Assembly: GCA_964622275.1 (NCBI GenBank)
Contig: CAZUMX010000001.1
Coordinates: 1 to 58,944, forward strand
Length of the DNA: 58,944 nt
Direction of reading: 5' to 3'
From: CAYPEZ01 sp964622275
Lineage (GTDB): Bacteria > Patescibacteriota > Minisyncoccia > Phycocordibacterales > UBA6899
Part shown: positions 11,701-24,525 of the stretch, piece after piece
Layout of the letters: the number at the start of each line of letters is the position of its first letter
Position numbering within the stretch: position 1 is the stretch's first letter
The notes under the pieces: model-generated
Told to the model about the DNA's origin: nothing
What the model saw: the letters and a program-made list of their open reading frames with translations, nothing else
Databases searched by the model: none
Translations under genes and position numbers: made by a program

Positions 11701-14700
11701 ATGTACTTGTTTGAGCCGACAGTGACCCAGAGACCGTCATGGGTGTTCCCGCACCAAGAAGAATCCACCGCGAACTTGATGCTTCAAGTGTATGTGAAGA
11801 GGATATGGTGAGAACATTTTGTGTCGTGATTGTTGATGAACCAGTTTTTGTTGTTGTTGCAACGGTCACGCCGTTCCCGAATGTAAGATTATAGAAACTC
11901 CAATCAGTATTTCCACCAAAGTTTGCTGTTCCTTGAACAGTCACGGTCCCTCCAGTCATTGCAAACGCCCCCGATCCAGAAATTCCTCCACTCTGAACAG
12001 TAATATTCCCTGTCCCCGATAGCGTGCCAGCGTTTACCGCCAGAGCATTTTGGAGTGTATATGTTCCAGAGAACGCCCAGCCACCACCAGTGCCGCTTGC
12101 GGTCAGTGTTGCGAATGTAATTGATGGGACCGCAGAAATAATTTTCCCAGTGTTTGTTGCTGTCAACAAGAAAGAAGATCCACCTGCAGTAAATGTTGAT
12201 CCAGAATCAAACGAGATTCCACCACCAATAGTGTGCGTCTCACCACTTGCACCAGTAAATACAGCATTATTATCTAAGTGGAATTTTCCATCGTAACTAT
12301 TTGTTGATCCAGACTGTAGTGTAATGCTTCCCCCTGGAGCAAATGTCTTCCCTGACCATACCCATAACTCAGTATCACTACGTACAACGAGCGAGTTCGG
12401 ACCTGATGTCGAAACGGTATATGGAAGATCTGGTTCGTCATCAAAGTCCCACGCATTCATATCAGCAATGGTTATTGGACTCACATCTTCGTGACGAAGA
12501 ATGACTCGATTTTGATAGATATTTATTCCGGTGAGATCTGTCGTGACAGACTTTGTGATGACCGCTCCTCGTGGACCACCTTCAGAATCAAGGTATATGG
12601 TAAAGGTGAGATCGCCACTGAATGTCACGCCAGTCACAGTAAATGTTCCTGTTGCTGTCCCGCTAGAACATGGCGCAGTGAAATCTCCCCCATTTTCAAC
12701 CTTCACGCGAACAACTGTTGTCGTATCATCACAAACCGGGGCACCCATTGGAGTCACTCCAGCATCTGAATATACTGTTCCAGAAATATTGACGACATAA
12801 TTTGAATCGTCCCAACGGATATATCCTGGATTTCCTCCTGGATCATTATCAAATGCTTCTCCTCCAAGATTTCCATAATGATTTCTGAATCGGATACTTG
12901 ATGTTGCTGTACCGAGTGCAGTGACGTTGTATCCAGTTATTGCTGTTGTCGTTGCAAATCGAATGAGGCTTGGCTGAAGCGATTGATTCTTATTTACTGT
13001 TGTAGAACTCATGGTAATCGTTGTCCCACCACTGACAGCAAGCTCAAAGTCACCATTATCCATAGTAGTAATCGTTGTTGTCGCAAGAAGCTGGAGTCCT
13101 TGTGTATTGAGATTTCTGAATGCGTAGTAGCTTGCGTTCCATGTTCCATTACTGAGCACCANNNNNNNNNNNNNNNNNNNNNNNNNNNNNNNNNNNNNNN
13201 NNNNNNNNNNNNNNNNNNNNNNNNNNNNNNNNNNNNNNNNNNNNNNNNNNNNNNNNNNNNNTTGAGATTTCTGAATGCGTAGTAGCTTGCGTTCCATGTT
13301 CCATTACTGAGCACCACGCCGTACGTTCCACTCCCTTGATTCATCACGGTGGTTGAGGCAGTCGACACGCCAAGCATCTGTAGTGTGGTTCCTGTGAATG
13401 TTGTGGTTGCACCATTCGCAAACTTCACCGTCACTTGTCGCGATCCCCCTCCGAGTGCGGTTCCATCAAAGTCTGTTGCATAACTCCAATAGTCAGTTCC
13501 GCTTGTGCGTGAGTAGTTTCCAAACACATACAGCTCACCATCGACAGCATTGTGATCTTGAGAGTACAGTGACCCGTTTGCATCCATCTCATAACTTGTT
13601 GATGTTGAATTCCACATCCGCGCCTGCGTTCCACTACCAGTTCTCATGATCCCATACGCATCACCACCTTGAGTTTTCGAATTGAGGGTGTAATTGGTCT
13701 GAGAATTAAGCCAGAGTCTAGACCCCGTCCAAGTTGTCGATGCTCCACCAACAAGATTTTGGAATGTACCGCGTGCTTCAAGCGTTGTCCCTGACGTTTG
13801 AGTAAATGCTCCAGCATTAAGGAGAGAGAAGTTCCCACTTGTCGTGGCATTCCCAGTGATTGTCCACCCCCCTGTTGCTGAACTCAATTCCAAATTCCCG
13901 AATTGAGAATTCCCTGTCGTCACTGAATTTCCAAGAGTGGTTGCGATCATTTTTACAGTGCCAGATGCGTGTGTAAATTTATCCGCATTGATAAATGACC
14001 CGCCAACAGCCAATACCCCCGAAGGAAGCGTTGTGGTTCCAGCAGTAATCTGGAATGATCCCGTTGACGTTGCATTCGTATCTCCCATCGTCCAGGATCC
14101 TCCTCCAGCAAACAAAAGGTTTGCAAATGAAGATCCATTTGCTCGAACAGTGAAGGATGATGACGTTGCGGTAAATTTCAGCGTGCTTCCGGAGTTTGCA
14201 GTAAACGATCCTCCAAGCGCATCAAATCCCCGAGGAATAGCAAACGTTCCCAATGGAAGCGTGACAGTCCCTGCTGAGATCAAGACTTGTCCGGTGGTTG
14301 TCGCATGCGTATCTTGAAATGCCCAGCTCCCTCCACTTCCAGCAAAAAGGAGTTCTGGCCACGTTGATGTTCCAGCTTGTATCTTGTTTCCGCTAGCGGT
14401 TGAGGTGAATTTTACCGTTGTCCCCCCCGTGAACGAACCACCAGTATTTTGGAATCCACCCCCAACAGCAAATGTTCCCGTGGGAAGCGTGAGTGTTCCG
14501 GTTGCAATCGTCACCGTCCCCGTGGTCGTTGCTCCTGTTGTCGTGAAACTCCATGTTGATGTTCCATTGATATACAGATGGTTAAACGGTGATGTCCCTG
14601 GATTGATTGTTCGAAGTGCACCCGCGCCACCAGCAAATGTTGTTGTCCCAGATCGAGCATTAAAGACATTGTTATTCACCCAGTTTCCAAGCACAGTCAG

Positions 14701-17700
14701 TCCATAGTTCCCTGTTGTCACATCAAGAGTATCATTTGCGCCAATGGTAATGTCAGTCGCGCGAACAGCAGAACCAAGATTGAGGGTTTTTGAAGAACCA
14801 TCAACCAAAACAAGTCCGAGATCTTGTTTTGCGGAAGTATTGTCTGTCCACGTCTTTGAAACTGATCCTGCAAATGTTGTGGTCGCACTGCCCTTCGTCC
14901 AGAATCCACTTGCGCCAATCGTGAGATTTCCGTCCAAAGATATCGCCTGACTCCCCGGGGAAAGAGTCCCGAAGTTTACACTCGTGTCTCCAGATACCAC
15001 CAGCGGCGATACCAGAGACCATGTCGATGTTCCGCTGGTTTCCCCAAAAGTAATTGCGTTGAATGTCGATGTCCCTGCTCCGGTAGAATCAATTGTTCTC
15101 GTTCCACTTGTCGCAGTAAAAATCACGGAACTCGTATTTGCTGTAAAATCGCTATTATTGTCCCAAGAGCCACCAACACGAACGGTATTTCCGTCTGCAG
15201 TCAACGTGCTATCAATGCGAAGATTGTATGTATTGATATTCCCACTTGAAGACGAATCCGGTCGATATGTCCCGTAATTCACAAGGAGGCTTGCGCCACC
15301 GCAGCCGGAGACTGCTCCAGCACAAACCGTGAGATCATTCCCAGCGTCAACATCAAAGAAGATATCCTCATCACCAGAAACAGAATTATCGTATTTCGAA
15401 AGATTAATATTTGTGAGCGGCGAAGTTGTGCCTGTCGATGAAGCAGAGCCGATGGTCAGATACCGCTCATACAGTGGTATTGCAGACATATTTCCTGGGC
15501 CTACATACCTCACAACTGTATTTGCCTCATTCTGATCACCCGCTCCATCAATGAAGAACGTCAGTGTGTTCCCAGGGAAGGCCGTAACGTTTGTGATCGT
15601 CCACGTTCCAGCAGAGATTGTCCCGGTCTTCCCCGTTTGAAGCGTCCCGTTGACCGCAACCGCAACGGTTCCACTTGTGACATTACTCGTAAGATCAAAT
15701 TGTTTAGCTGTTCCGCTGAAATCAACACCCGGTGACCATCGAACTTTCCAATCATTGAGTGTGGGGCAGACCCCGAGAACACAGGTAAGAGTCGCCTTCA
15801 GTCGAATTTGATTGTATGTATTTGTGTTCAGATTCAAAATCGAAATCGCGCTTGATGTCGAAGTAAATCCTGTGGAATTTCCCGCAAGATCACTGTCAGG
15901 AACGAGAGACCACGTACTCGATGCGTCTAAGTACTGTAATTGAATTTTTATAGTTGAGGAGCCCGTTGTCGTTGCAGAAAATGTGACATCTTTCCACGCA
16001 GGAGCAATACCGTCGTCAAAATCAATCGACGGAGAAACTACGGTAGCGCGAGTGGTGGGCAATTTAGGTGCCATCATGAAGATTTCACGGAAAGGTGATG
16101 CTGTGTCCGAGAGACTAGTCTCAATTGATGTTGTTGCTGCCCACGAGGCACCGTTCCAATATGTTGTTTCAAGTTTTCGATTCGCATCATCAAAGAAGGC
16201 GGTCAGAATAAGATCGTCAGTGGTCCGACGTGTCTGAACAATAAATGAGTCTTCATTTACCCCCACGGGAGCTGCGGGTTGCCACGCACCGTTGTAATAC
16301 ACATAAAATGCGTTTGCGGTTGTTGTGTAGACAGTAAGAATATTTCCATCTCGTCCTGTTGTATTTTCAAAGTCACAGTCAACAGAACGACCAAGCTTTG
16401 AATTCCCAGTCGTGGTGTGTTCTACGACAGCAGCAGGAACTCTCCAATAATTTCCGTCCCATCGTAATGTTCCAATGTCTGTATCATTGTCAACATAACA
16501 AAGTGCCATATTGTCACTACCTTTGTCCCGCTTGAGTGACATCCATTCTGGATGGCGACCGATTGTCGTTGATGATGCTGTGGACCAGACGCTTCCGTTC
16601 CAAAACATCGATCGTAGTTGAAGTGTTGCTGCGGTGCCTGGCGTTGAAGCAACAATAATTGCTTGGTTTCCAGATTCTTCGTACTCAACATCACCACCTT
16701 CGTTCCCAGTTTCTTCTTGCTGCCCAAGAGTTGTGGTTGATCCCCATGAATTTCCGTTCCACACAGCAGCAAAGAATTTCCCCGATGATGTTCTTTCCAG
16801 AAGAATAATCTCGTCACTTGCTGGGTCACTTGCGAGATTAATCCATTCACATGAGGTTGTTGCCCCTAAGCCGACAGTCGATGTACCTGCTGTCCAAACA
16901 CTTCCATTCCATATACTGTACATTGCATCATTTGCACCATTACATGAGACTGCCATCCCATCTCCTGAAAGCGTCTCCCATGCGACGTCCATTCCCCTTG
17001 CCTCAGAGTTTGAAAGGTTGTTTGTTGTCTCAGTGATATTCCCCCACGATCCCCCTGAATACACTTGGAAATTCGTGTCCTTGTCAGCGCCAACAGTACC
17101 AAGAAGATACTCACCTCCGACACCGGACGATTTTAGACTCACCCATTTTGTCTGCGAACTGATCGACTGAGCGGAAAGTTCTGTCCCCCACGACGAACCA
17201 CTCCACAAGCGGTACCGAGGGGTTTGCACTGTTCCTTCTCCGTACACAATCATTGCCTCCGAAGTATTCGTCGCGACGAGGACAGCGTTAAGTGTTCCAG
17301 ATGTGTATGCTCCCGTCAGTGAATCTGTATCAAACTGTCCAGAGGTGGTCTGAAACCACGTTGGACTTGTCACCGAAAGATCGACAGTGAAACTTCGTAT
17401 TCCGGAATAGAAAGAATAGGTATTTGCTCCCCCAGGATCTGTTGCACGTACACGCCACCAATATGTGGTCGATGCAGTAAGTGCGTCAGCAGGCTGAATC
17501 GTAAAACGGATAAGCTCACCAGAATTAAACGGGCTGGTGTCCGCTGGAGTGGTGAGATTTTGAAATCCCGCATGTGCGAATGATGTACGTGTAGTCGATG
17601 ACGTAAAACTTGGACTTGTCGACCACTGAAATTCATACATGAGCGCATCCCCTTGCGGGTCTGTTGTATAGAACTCAAACGATGGTGTGGTTGTTCCCAC

Positions 17701-20700
17701 CGCTTCATTATCAATGAGTTTCGATAAGGTTGGGGTATTGACCACAAAACCCCAGTCAACCGTCCAGTCGAGAAGTCTAGGACCAGAACCTGCAAACCCA
17801 AAGAAATCTCCCCGTACACGAATAATGTTATATGTGGCAGGATTTACTGTAAGTAAACTTACCGGTCCTGAAGTAAATCCAGCCGCATTCCCTGGAAGAT
17901 CAGCGTCGGGAATATACGCCCATGATCCAGTCGAAGTGTAGTACTCAACTCGAAGCTGAAGAGCTCCACCTGGGTTATTGAAATTCCAACTCAGCTGGTT
18001 CCATGCCGTCCCCGTAGCTGCAGAGGCGAATGAGATTGCTGAGGATGTCGTGGTCCCCGTTGTTGATCCATTTGTCAAAGTGACATAGTTATTTGTTGAA
18101 GAAGTCGCATTCGTTCCGTAGTGCGTGTCTGTTTGGAACTGTGCAGCTGTCGTCTGGAACCAACGGGTTACCGTAACAGAAGTATCGATAGTGAAACTCT
18201 GCGAAGAACTCCACGAACCGTATGTATTTGCTCCAGAAGAGTCGATGGCTCGCACGCGCCACCAATACGTTGTTCCGTTCATAAGCGCACTGGTGACTTT
18301 ATAGCTAATGGTATCTCCCGCAGTGAATGGTGCTTTGTTTGTTGGATTTGAAGCATTTGTAAATAATTCAGGATTTGCTGCCGAGGTCACATCAAAAACA
18401 GGAGAGCCGAAAGCTGGGTCATCATCGATCACAATCTCATAATCGAGGTCATTTGTTTCTGCATCCGTAGCATCAAATGTAAATGTTGGGCTTGTGGTCC
18501 CGGTCGCCTCATTGTCAAACGGAAGGACAAGTATCGCTTGGTCAGGAGCGCTGTTTGTAAGAATCTCTGGGTAATTCACATAGGAATCAAGAAGCGAACC
18601 ATCGCTTTTGACCATGCGGAAGCAGTAGTTAGTATTTGCGGTTGCGGTATTATTTTGGACAACCCAATCCCACTCGCCGTTTCCATTGAGGTCAATCTGT
18701 GTCGGCGTTGTAGGAGAAAGACCATCTTCAACATAACTTTCTGCCGCTGTTGACGTCGACAGCAGAACCGACGCAAGCGTCGCTCCATCAGCAACCCCAC
18801 TGTTGTTATACCCTCGCCACGCTGCTGTTGATGAAGAACTCGAAGCAACATTAAACCAGTTTAGCGCAGAAGCACAGGTTCCTGCAGATGCAGCAGCATA
18901 CTGAAGTCTCCACTGCCCTGTTCCTACGGTTGTTGTTGAGTTTGCGGAATTGACATTCATTCTGATGCGTACGACATCTGTAGGCTTAAGCACGTCGCTC
19001 GTACTGACGATTTCAGTATTTTCTGATAAATCTGATCCTCCAGATGGCCACGGATCGGTTGGGAGGCTTGCGTTTCGATTCACATAAAATTGATAGTCTT
19101 CTTGTGTGTATGCACTGATGCCTGATGATCGTTTGGCGAAGATGGTTTCGGTTGTTGGGGGGAGGTTATCTGTCTCACTAAACGAGACTGAGATCTGGTG
19201 AAAGTGCGAAGAACTCAACCCTGCAAGTGGTGCGAGTTGGCGAGCATTAATATTATTCGTAGAAGACGATGTTGTTGCCGAAAGCGTGGGTGGCTGGTGC
19301 GTAAGCGAACCCCCCGTTCCTCCGTACGTTGTCGACGCTTTCAAATATTTTCCATAAAATGCACCGTTCGAATTTGAAACACTAATCCATCCTGTTGCTG
19401 GAGTATCATTCCACATGGCAATAAGTCCATTGGGAGATCCAGTCGCAGTTGAAAGTTTTGCAAGCACAACTTCAAGATATGGAGGATCGTGTGCTACAAG
19501 CGACGTGGTTGCATTGACTGTGTGTTGATGGCTTCCATTAGCAGCGGTAATCTGCGTCCCGGTATTACGCTGGCGATAGAGTGTTCCCGAGCTATTATCT
19601 GTGGAAGAGCCGATGGTGTGAGCGTGCGTAGAAGATCCCACAATCGTCCCCACGGTTGTTGATCCATAAATAAAATATCCGTCTTGAGGAGCATAGCGGT
19701 ACCAATTTGTTGGGAGTGAAGAACTTGCTGAATCAAAGATTCCAATTGCTCCAGATGGGAGTGATACTTCTCCAGCGGTATTAGACCGAATAATCCTTAA
19801 TGTACGTGAGAGTGGAAGAGATGTGGTTGAAGAAATGACTGGATCATAATTGTGAATATGGTCATTCGCGGTAATGACTTGGTTATTTTGAGTATTTTCT
19901 GATGCTGGAGTCGCAGCGCTTCCGTTGAGATTAACCGCTGATCCCACTGATGTTGAGCTCGCAACATGTGTGTGGGTGGTAGAACCATATGTTGTTCCAT
20001 ATGTGTCGGATCCTTTTGTGTATCGCATCGAGTAAGGGTCGGCTCCAGCACATGACACACATGTCCATCCAGCGGGTGTCGATGCCCCATCATCCCAAAA
20101 GAGCATCATCTGTCCCGCTGCATCAGATGCAATCTGCCATGGTCGTAATTCGGCGTAGACAGAAACATCATCTTTATGCAGCTCAGCGGGGCCAAGATGG
20201 AATCGATACGGGCTGAGATTTGGCGCATCAAATGTGTAAGAAAATTCTTGTGTTTCCCCCGCCTTAAGACCGATACTCCACGTCGCAGAAATATGATCGC
20301 CCTGATCTTCAAGAAATGCTCCTCCACGCTCTGTAACCACAAAGTCATGTTCGATGCGCTCGACCAACGTTCCCGCAAAATCTTCACGCGCAGTGACGGC
20401 AATATTCATACTGTAGAGCGCAAGTGGGTATATACGTGTGGGACCAGTACGACGAATGGTATATGGGAGATTCTCTGTCACCACAAACGTGTCCTGGGTT
20501 TCATTGACAAGCACCCCTTCACGATCAAGTTCAACGAGGCGGAGGAGGTATGTTCCCGTTGATGTCGCGTGGTACTGGACAAAGTAGTCAGGAACAGATG
20601 TGACATTGTTTCCGCTACAAAATCCAGATGGCGGAAGATCAAGATCGTCTTTTTCTCCATTTGGTCGTGTGATCTGCGCGTGAAGATTTGCATCACAAAT

Positions 20701-23700
20701 AGTATTCCCAGAATTTGTGAGCGCGCCTGCGGTGATTAACACGTCGCTGTCGGGAGCATATTCACCCTGATCGGTATTCACAGCGAGCATGCCCCAATAA
20801 AAATCAAATGCGTCTTCAACAAGCTCACCATTATCGTTCATCACCATTTGCAGGCGGTATTTTCCTGGTCGGATCGCTACTGACTTTGGTTTTACTCGAA
20901 CAACCCATTCGTCCCCCTCTCGACTGACGACTTCAATATCCGCATCAACTTCTCCGTATGCGGAGTGAACGAGGGTAAGTTTTTCAATAGTGAACGGCAC
21001 CATCCCAAGTGCATCACGAAGCCCTGAAAGAAGTGCTGATGTTTTTGGAAGGAATTTAAAACGAAACTCAGGTATATCTTTTGCGGAAAAGTCTCGCGCA
21101 AGAGACAACAGATCATTGACGTGTTTGATATCGTTCCCGTCGCTATCTTTGTCTTGCGGGCGACGATCGTGCGGGAATACTCTCTCGGTTTGCCCCAAGA
21201 CAACCTGTACTCCTGCGGCTTCTCCTCGAGAAGATACTTCCCCTCCAAGAATCTGAATGCGATTGGGCGCAGTCACGTCATCCTGCTCTACAGTAGAAGT
21301 GAGGACAATGACAGGACTCGAGGTTGTCCCTGTGGTTTGAACAATGAGTCCCGCAGGGAATCCTCCATCTGGAGCAACGAGAACCTCCTTCTCAATCCGT
21401 GTCTGACCAGAGAGACAATTTCCTGCGCGAACAAGACTGCCGTCCGGCAGACGCACTGCCCAATGTGACTCCTGTTCCAGAGGACAGGCAATAGCGATTT
21501 TATTGGTAGCGAACGGAATGATCGTTTCTTTCCCAAAATGCTCTCCAGGAAGAAATGAGAGGAGTCCATCTTCACCTTCTCCTACAACTCCAACAGGATG
21601 ATCCCCCACTCGGACTTCAACAATGTCACTTGTATCAAATAGTCCACCGCCACACGACACAGAGCGGAATGTTTCCCCTGCGCGTCGTCCATCTTTTGTT
21701 TCTGAAACACCAGACGTACACCCAATGGTATATGAAGATCCGTCATGAACCGTCGAGATCAGGAGACGATCACGCATCATCCCCGCAAACATATCTTTCC
21801 CCGCTGGCGAAAGTGGCGATGGAGAAGATTCACCTTCTCCGCGAATCGCCACAACAAAAGGATCATCTGCGCGAAGCACAACCATACCTGGGGCCAACGT
21901 ACGTTGGCGAGATGGCTCTCCAGGAATCAGCGTAATCTCTTCACCTGTGGTTGATGCGTCACGAAGATCGGAAACTTGGATACGCACAGGGTCGTTCACA
22001 GCAGCAAGAAAGATTTCTCTCCCTTTTGTTGTTTCAGGGACAACAAACATTCTCCCTGCTAACGATAACGGTACAACAACGTGTGACTGGTCACCTCCTG
22101 AAATGACACTCGAGATGGGCCCTGTCGCATAGATGATTTCTCCTGAACGCACTCGCTCGATGGTCTCGATCTGTCCTCGATCAACACTCGTCAAGCTCCC
22201 ATCGCCAATTCGCAAGCGCTCGCCGTCACGAAACGAAGACACATCGACACTAATAGCCCCAACATCATTACCCAGCACGATTGAGCGAGGAGACAATTGC
22301 TCTGTGGCTAGTACTCCAAGAAGATCTTCTGATGGTTCTGCATTTGCGTTTCCAAAGTACACAGAGAGACTCGAAGAACTTTGAGGACGGAGTGTTGAGA
22401 GCCGAGCCCACAGCTCTGCGTGACGCTTCTCGTAATTCCATTCTGTAAATCCGTAAGGAACCTCTATCCCGGCCTCATCATCAACAAGGCGAACATCGCC
22501 AGCATTTGGTTGTACTTCATTCCAAAATGTTTCTTGAGAAGCATCGATTGGGATACGCACCACGACTCCAAGCTCTCCGGTATCTCCTTCTTTGTGGACA
22601 TACACAGGCAAGCGCTTTGTCCACACAGAATCCCATGAGAAGTTTCCTTTTGCGGATGCCCCTGTATCACCAAATGCAAACAAGGAGAATGCACCCGTCG
22701 TATTTTCTGGAAAACGAATTTTTACTTTAATGTACGTTGTTTCTCTTGGAGCAAGGATGTGGTCGAGGGCAACAGTTCCTTGTCCTTGGTATTCTTCGGG
22801 AATTGATGCTTTTGCGTCGTATTGTCCAAACAATGTCGCTATTCCAGAAACATCAGCATAAGGGCGAGTGACGAGTGGGCTCCATCCTGGCTGCACAACT
22901 TCTTGTTCTTCTGAGCGAACCACTTCTCCCTCCACGATGCAGTTTGTTTGTGTCTCATTCAGGGCAGTACAGAGACGTTCCTCGTTTGTTGCTGCGCAAG
23001 AAAAAATGTCCGAGGAAGATGCATGCTCCCACCCAAGTTCGCAATAATATCCTGTGACACCATACACGGGAGCAGTCCGTGTCACCGTACGTCGTTTGTC
23101 CCAAAACGACGCATCAAGAATCTCTGTGGCCTCTGGAAGCGAAAAGAGGGAGAGCGATGGAGAGATATCTTGATCTGTTGTGTTTGTGAGGCTCAGAATA
23201 TACTCAGCATTTTGAAGACCAACCCCAAGAACTTGGTGCGCTTTCAATGAGATACCTGACGAAACTTCGTCTGGGACCGTCGAGAACACAATCTGCTCCT
23301 TTCCGGTATCCAGAATACTCGCACGAGATTCTTGAAGTGATTCGCTATGCCCCTCTAGCTCCGTGACAACATTTGGTGCTTGAGCAAGGTCTATTTGTTC
23401 ATCTTGCTCAAAACCAACATCAACCCACAACGCATCGAAAAAGATCTTTGCATCTACGGGTTGAGTTTCTGCATCAGGTGAAAATTCAACAAGGACATTC
23501 ATATCTCCAAGTGACTCCCAAGTAGCAATGTCGGGGAGTGGAAATCGTAGATATCCTCCACGCATCGTATTCGAAATATCTCCAACAAGGAGCATTTCCC
23601 CTGCGAGCTTCCACCCTTCACTTGTTTGATAACTCACAGAAAGTCTTCCTGAAGACTTTACCTCGCCACCAAACGAAGCAACCAATGCAGCCTTAGTAAA

Positions 23701-24288
23701 TGTCGTGTGGTCAAGAGCTCCTCCCAATGAAAATCCAGAAAATTGCATTGTGTAACACTCTGTCCCTCGAACCGAGCACCGAGTCCCCGCATCATTGATG
23801 CTGGATGTTGTCGTCGCTTCTTGCGCATGTGCAACAGGAAGAAAGATCTTTGAAAGAGGCGTGCTTGTTCCCTCTTCTGGAGGAAGTGGAACTGATTGTT
23901 CTTCTGGGACATCTTCGATCATTGTTTCTTCAAGCGTCTGCGTGTTGGAATCCACGGGGACGTCTTCAACAGGAAGAGAGATCACGGGTTCGGAAGAAGT
24001 CGCAGAAGAAATGAAAGCAGAGTTGATACTAGAAAAATCAGCTGTCACTGCATCTTCTGGAAGGTCTTGGGTGAGGGCTTTTTCTGGAGAGACCCATCCT
24101 TCTGCTTGAACAGAGAGGGGAAAGATGTACGCATGCTGTTCTTTCACTGCAAATACACTCTGGATAAATACTGTGAGTGAAATGAGAGACACGACACCGG
24201 CCACCGACAATATTTTTCGGGTTCGTCCACTTGAAAACAGCGTACGCAAAGTAAGACTTGATAGGGTCTTGGGGAACTGAAATTCCAT
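5762..24288 (-). CDS. Giant (~6,100 aa) exported beta-strand-repeat surface protein, split by an assembly gap
   Basis: The gene is interrupted by 100 Ns at 13162-13261, but identical 55-bp sequences flank the gap. Merging them gives one frame of about 6,123 codons from the ATG at 24288 (GAGGTG eight bases upstream) to the TGA at 5762. Domains by approximate residue: signal/anchor 28-46; acidic Thr/Ser linker 60-150; DUF2341 at 550-650; three tail-collar-like repeats with HxH motifs at 1390-1720; a YCFR-type domain at 1730-1925; two FN3-like WWRVRA domains at 1930-2330; WNGxxW propeller-like repeats at 2350-2710; beta-strand repeats of the GGGWTF type from about 2860 to 5350, with three large modules; a second DUF2341 near 5390-5500 (starting DVNWSKRKRV); and a C-terminal domain with YWGINVPSGT. 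It is almost certainly a cell-surface fibre or adhesin. Ligand unknown. Both published-style halves would be annotation artefacts. Confidence 0.85.
8190..8885 (-). repeat. Large module copy A in giant gene
   Basis: Core of about 670 nt running from the TSGTTLEV motif through SLYSQDH, YWSYATDFDG, the GLQILG strand and NGDFELAV to RFATST. Copies B and C follow upstream at about 2.34 and 2.40 kb. Ends are approximate. Confidence 0.75.
10530..11230 (-). repeat. Large module copy B in giant gene
   Basis: Same order of motifs as copies A and C (TLEV, SLYSQNHAAVNGDLY, YWSYLTDFDG, NGDFEVA, RFATTT). It is followed by the ISGVVYADSGVTPMG strand set that copy C also carries. It is more diverged in its YFRSTGTEYW segment. 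Confidence 0.75.
13107..13161. repeat. 55-bp contig-end duplicate, left copy
   Basis: Begins TTGAGATTTCTGAATGCG and ends GAGCACCA. It is identical to 13262-13316 across the N gap. This is the signature of two contigs overlapping by one k-mer length, not a biological repeat. Confidence 0.9.
13162..13261. other. 100-N scaffold gap inside giant gene
   Basis: Exactly 100 N, a conventional placeholder size. The flanking 55-bp identity suggests the true gap is negative: no sequence missing, 155 nt excess. An alternative is a collapsed further repeat copy between the contigs. Confidence 0.9.
13262..13316. repeat. 55-bp contig-end duplicate, right copy
   Basis: Identical to 13107-13161. Collapsing the pair removes 155 nt, a number that changes frame (155 = 3x51+2) and so joins the two long open frames into one. 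Confidence 0.9.
19110..20115 (-). repeat. Three tail-collar-like repeats in giant protein
   Basis: Three consecutive protein repeats, each starting with a strand like MLFWDDGASTPAGW, AIGIFDSASSSLPTNW or LIAMWNDTPATGW. Each continues with a TTYG(S/G)T stretch, then HTH, HAH/HQH or HFH and an LAKxS-type end strand. This pattern resembles phage tail-collar domains, where HxH motifs bind metal. Confidence 0.6.
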
Positions 24289-24296
24289 AACAGAAA

Positions 24297-24337
24297 CACC
24301 TCACAGTGTGGAACACCTGCGGCGTACTGTTATTGTA
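24297..24337 (-). promoter_or_regulatory. -10 box and Shine-Dalgarno of giant gene
   Basis: TACAAT at 24332-24337 and GAGGTG at 24297-24302, eight bases before the ATG at 24288. The terminator of the upstream gene lies just before the -10, so the giant gene is probably its own transcription unit with a leader of about 35 nt. Confidence 0.5.
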
Positions 24338-24343
24338 CAAAGA

Positions 24344-24368
24344 AAAAAGCCTTAAAATAAGGCTTTTT
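24344..24368 (-). terminator. Rho-independent terminator after cohesin gene
   Basis: AAAAGCCTTA/TAAGGCTTTT stem of 11 bp with a 3-nt loop. On the minus strand it is followed by a T run (TTTTTTCTTTG). It separates the cohesin-protein gene from the giant gene. A-rich on the other side, so it may work in both directions. Confidence 0.85.
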
Positions 24369-24525
24369 CATAAATTTTTCTCTTTTTTTAGATTGCGGTT
24401 AAGCCATATTCTGAGACATCATTTTATCCACACCTTCCACGCGAAAATTATTCCGAAAATCTATCTTGCAGAATATTTTTAAGAAAAAATGATTCCAAAA
24501 AACGAGAAAACTGGTGTATTTTTCG

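Larger units (their letters stand above)
12940..13795 (-). repeat. Large module copy C in giant gene, containing the N gap
   Basis: Third copy of the module (TLEARGTF, SLYSQDHNAVDGELYVFG, YWSYATDFDG, NGDFELAV, RFATTT). The assembly broke inside this copy, as expected if similar modules confused a k-mer graph. Removing 155 nt restores a core of about 660 nt, the same as the other copies. Confidence 0.75.

Noticed and set aside
8190..13795. CRISPR-like or simple DNA repeats
   Set aside because: The repeats are long, diverged and protein-level. There are no short identical repeats with unique spacers.
19110..20115. Prophage tail gene
   Set aside because: The collar-like repeats are in frame within a giant exported protein, and no other phage gene is present.
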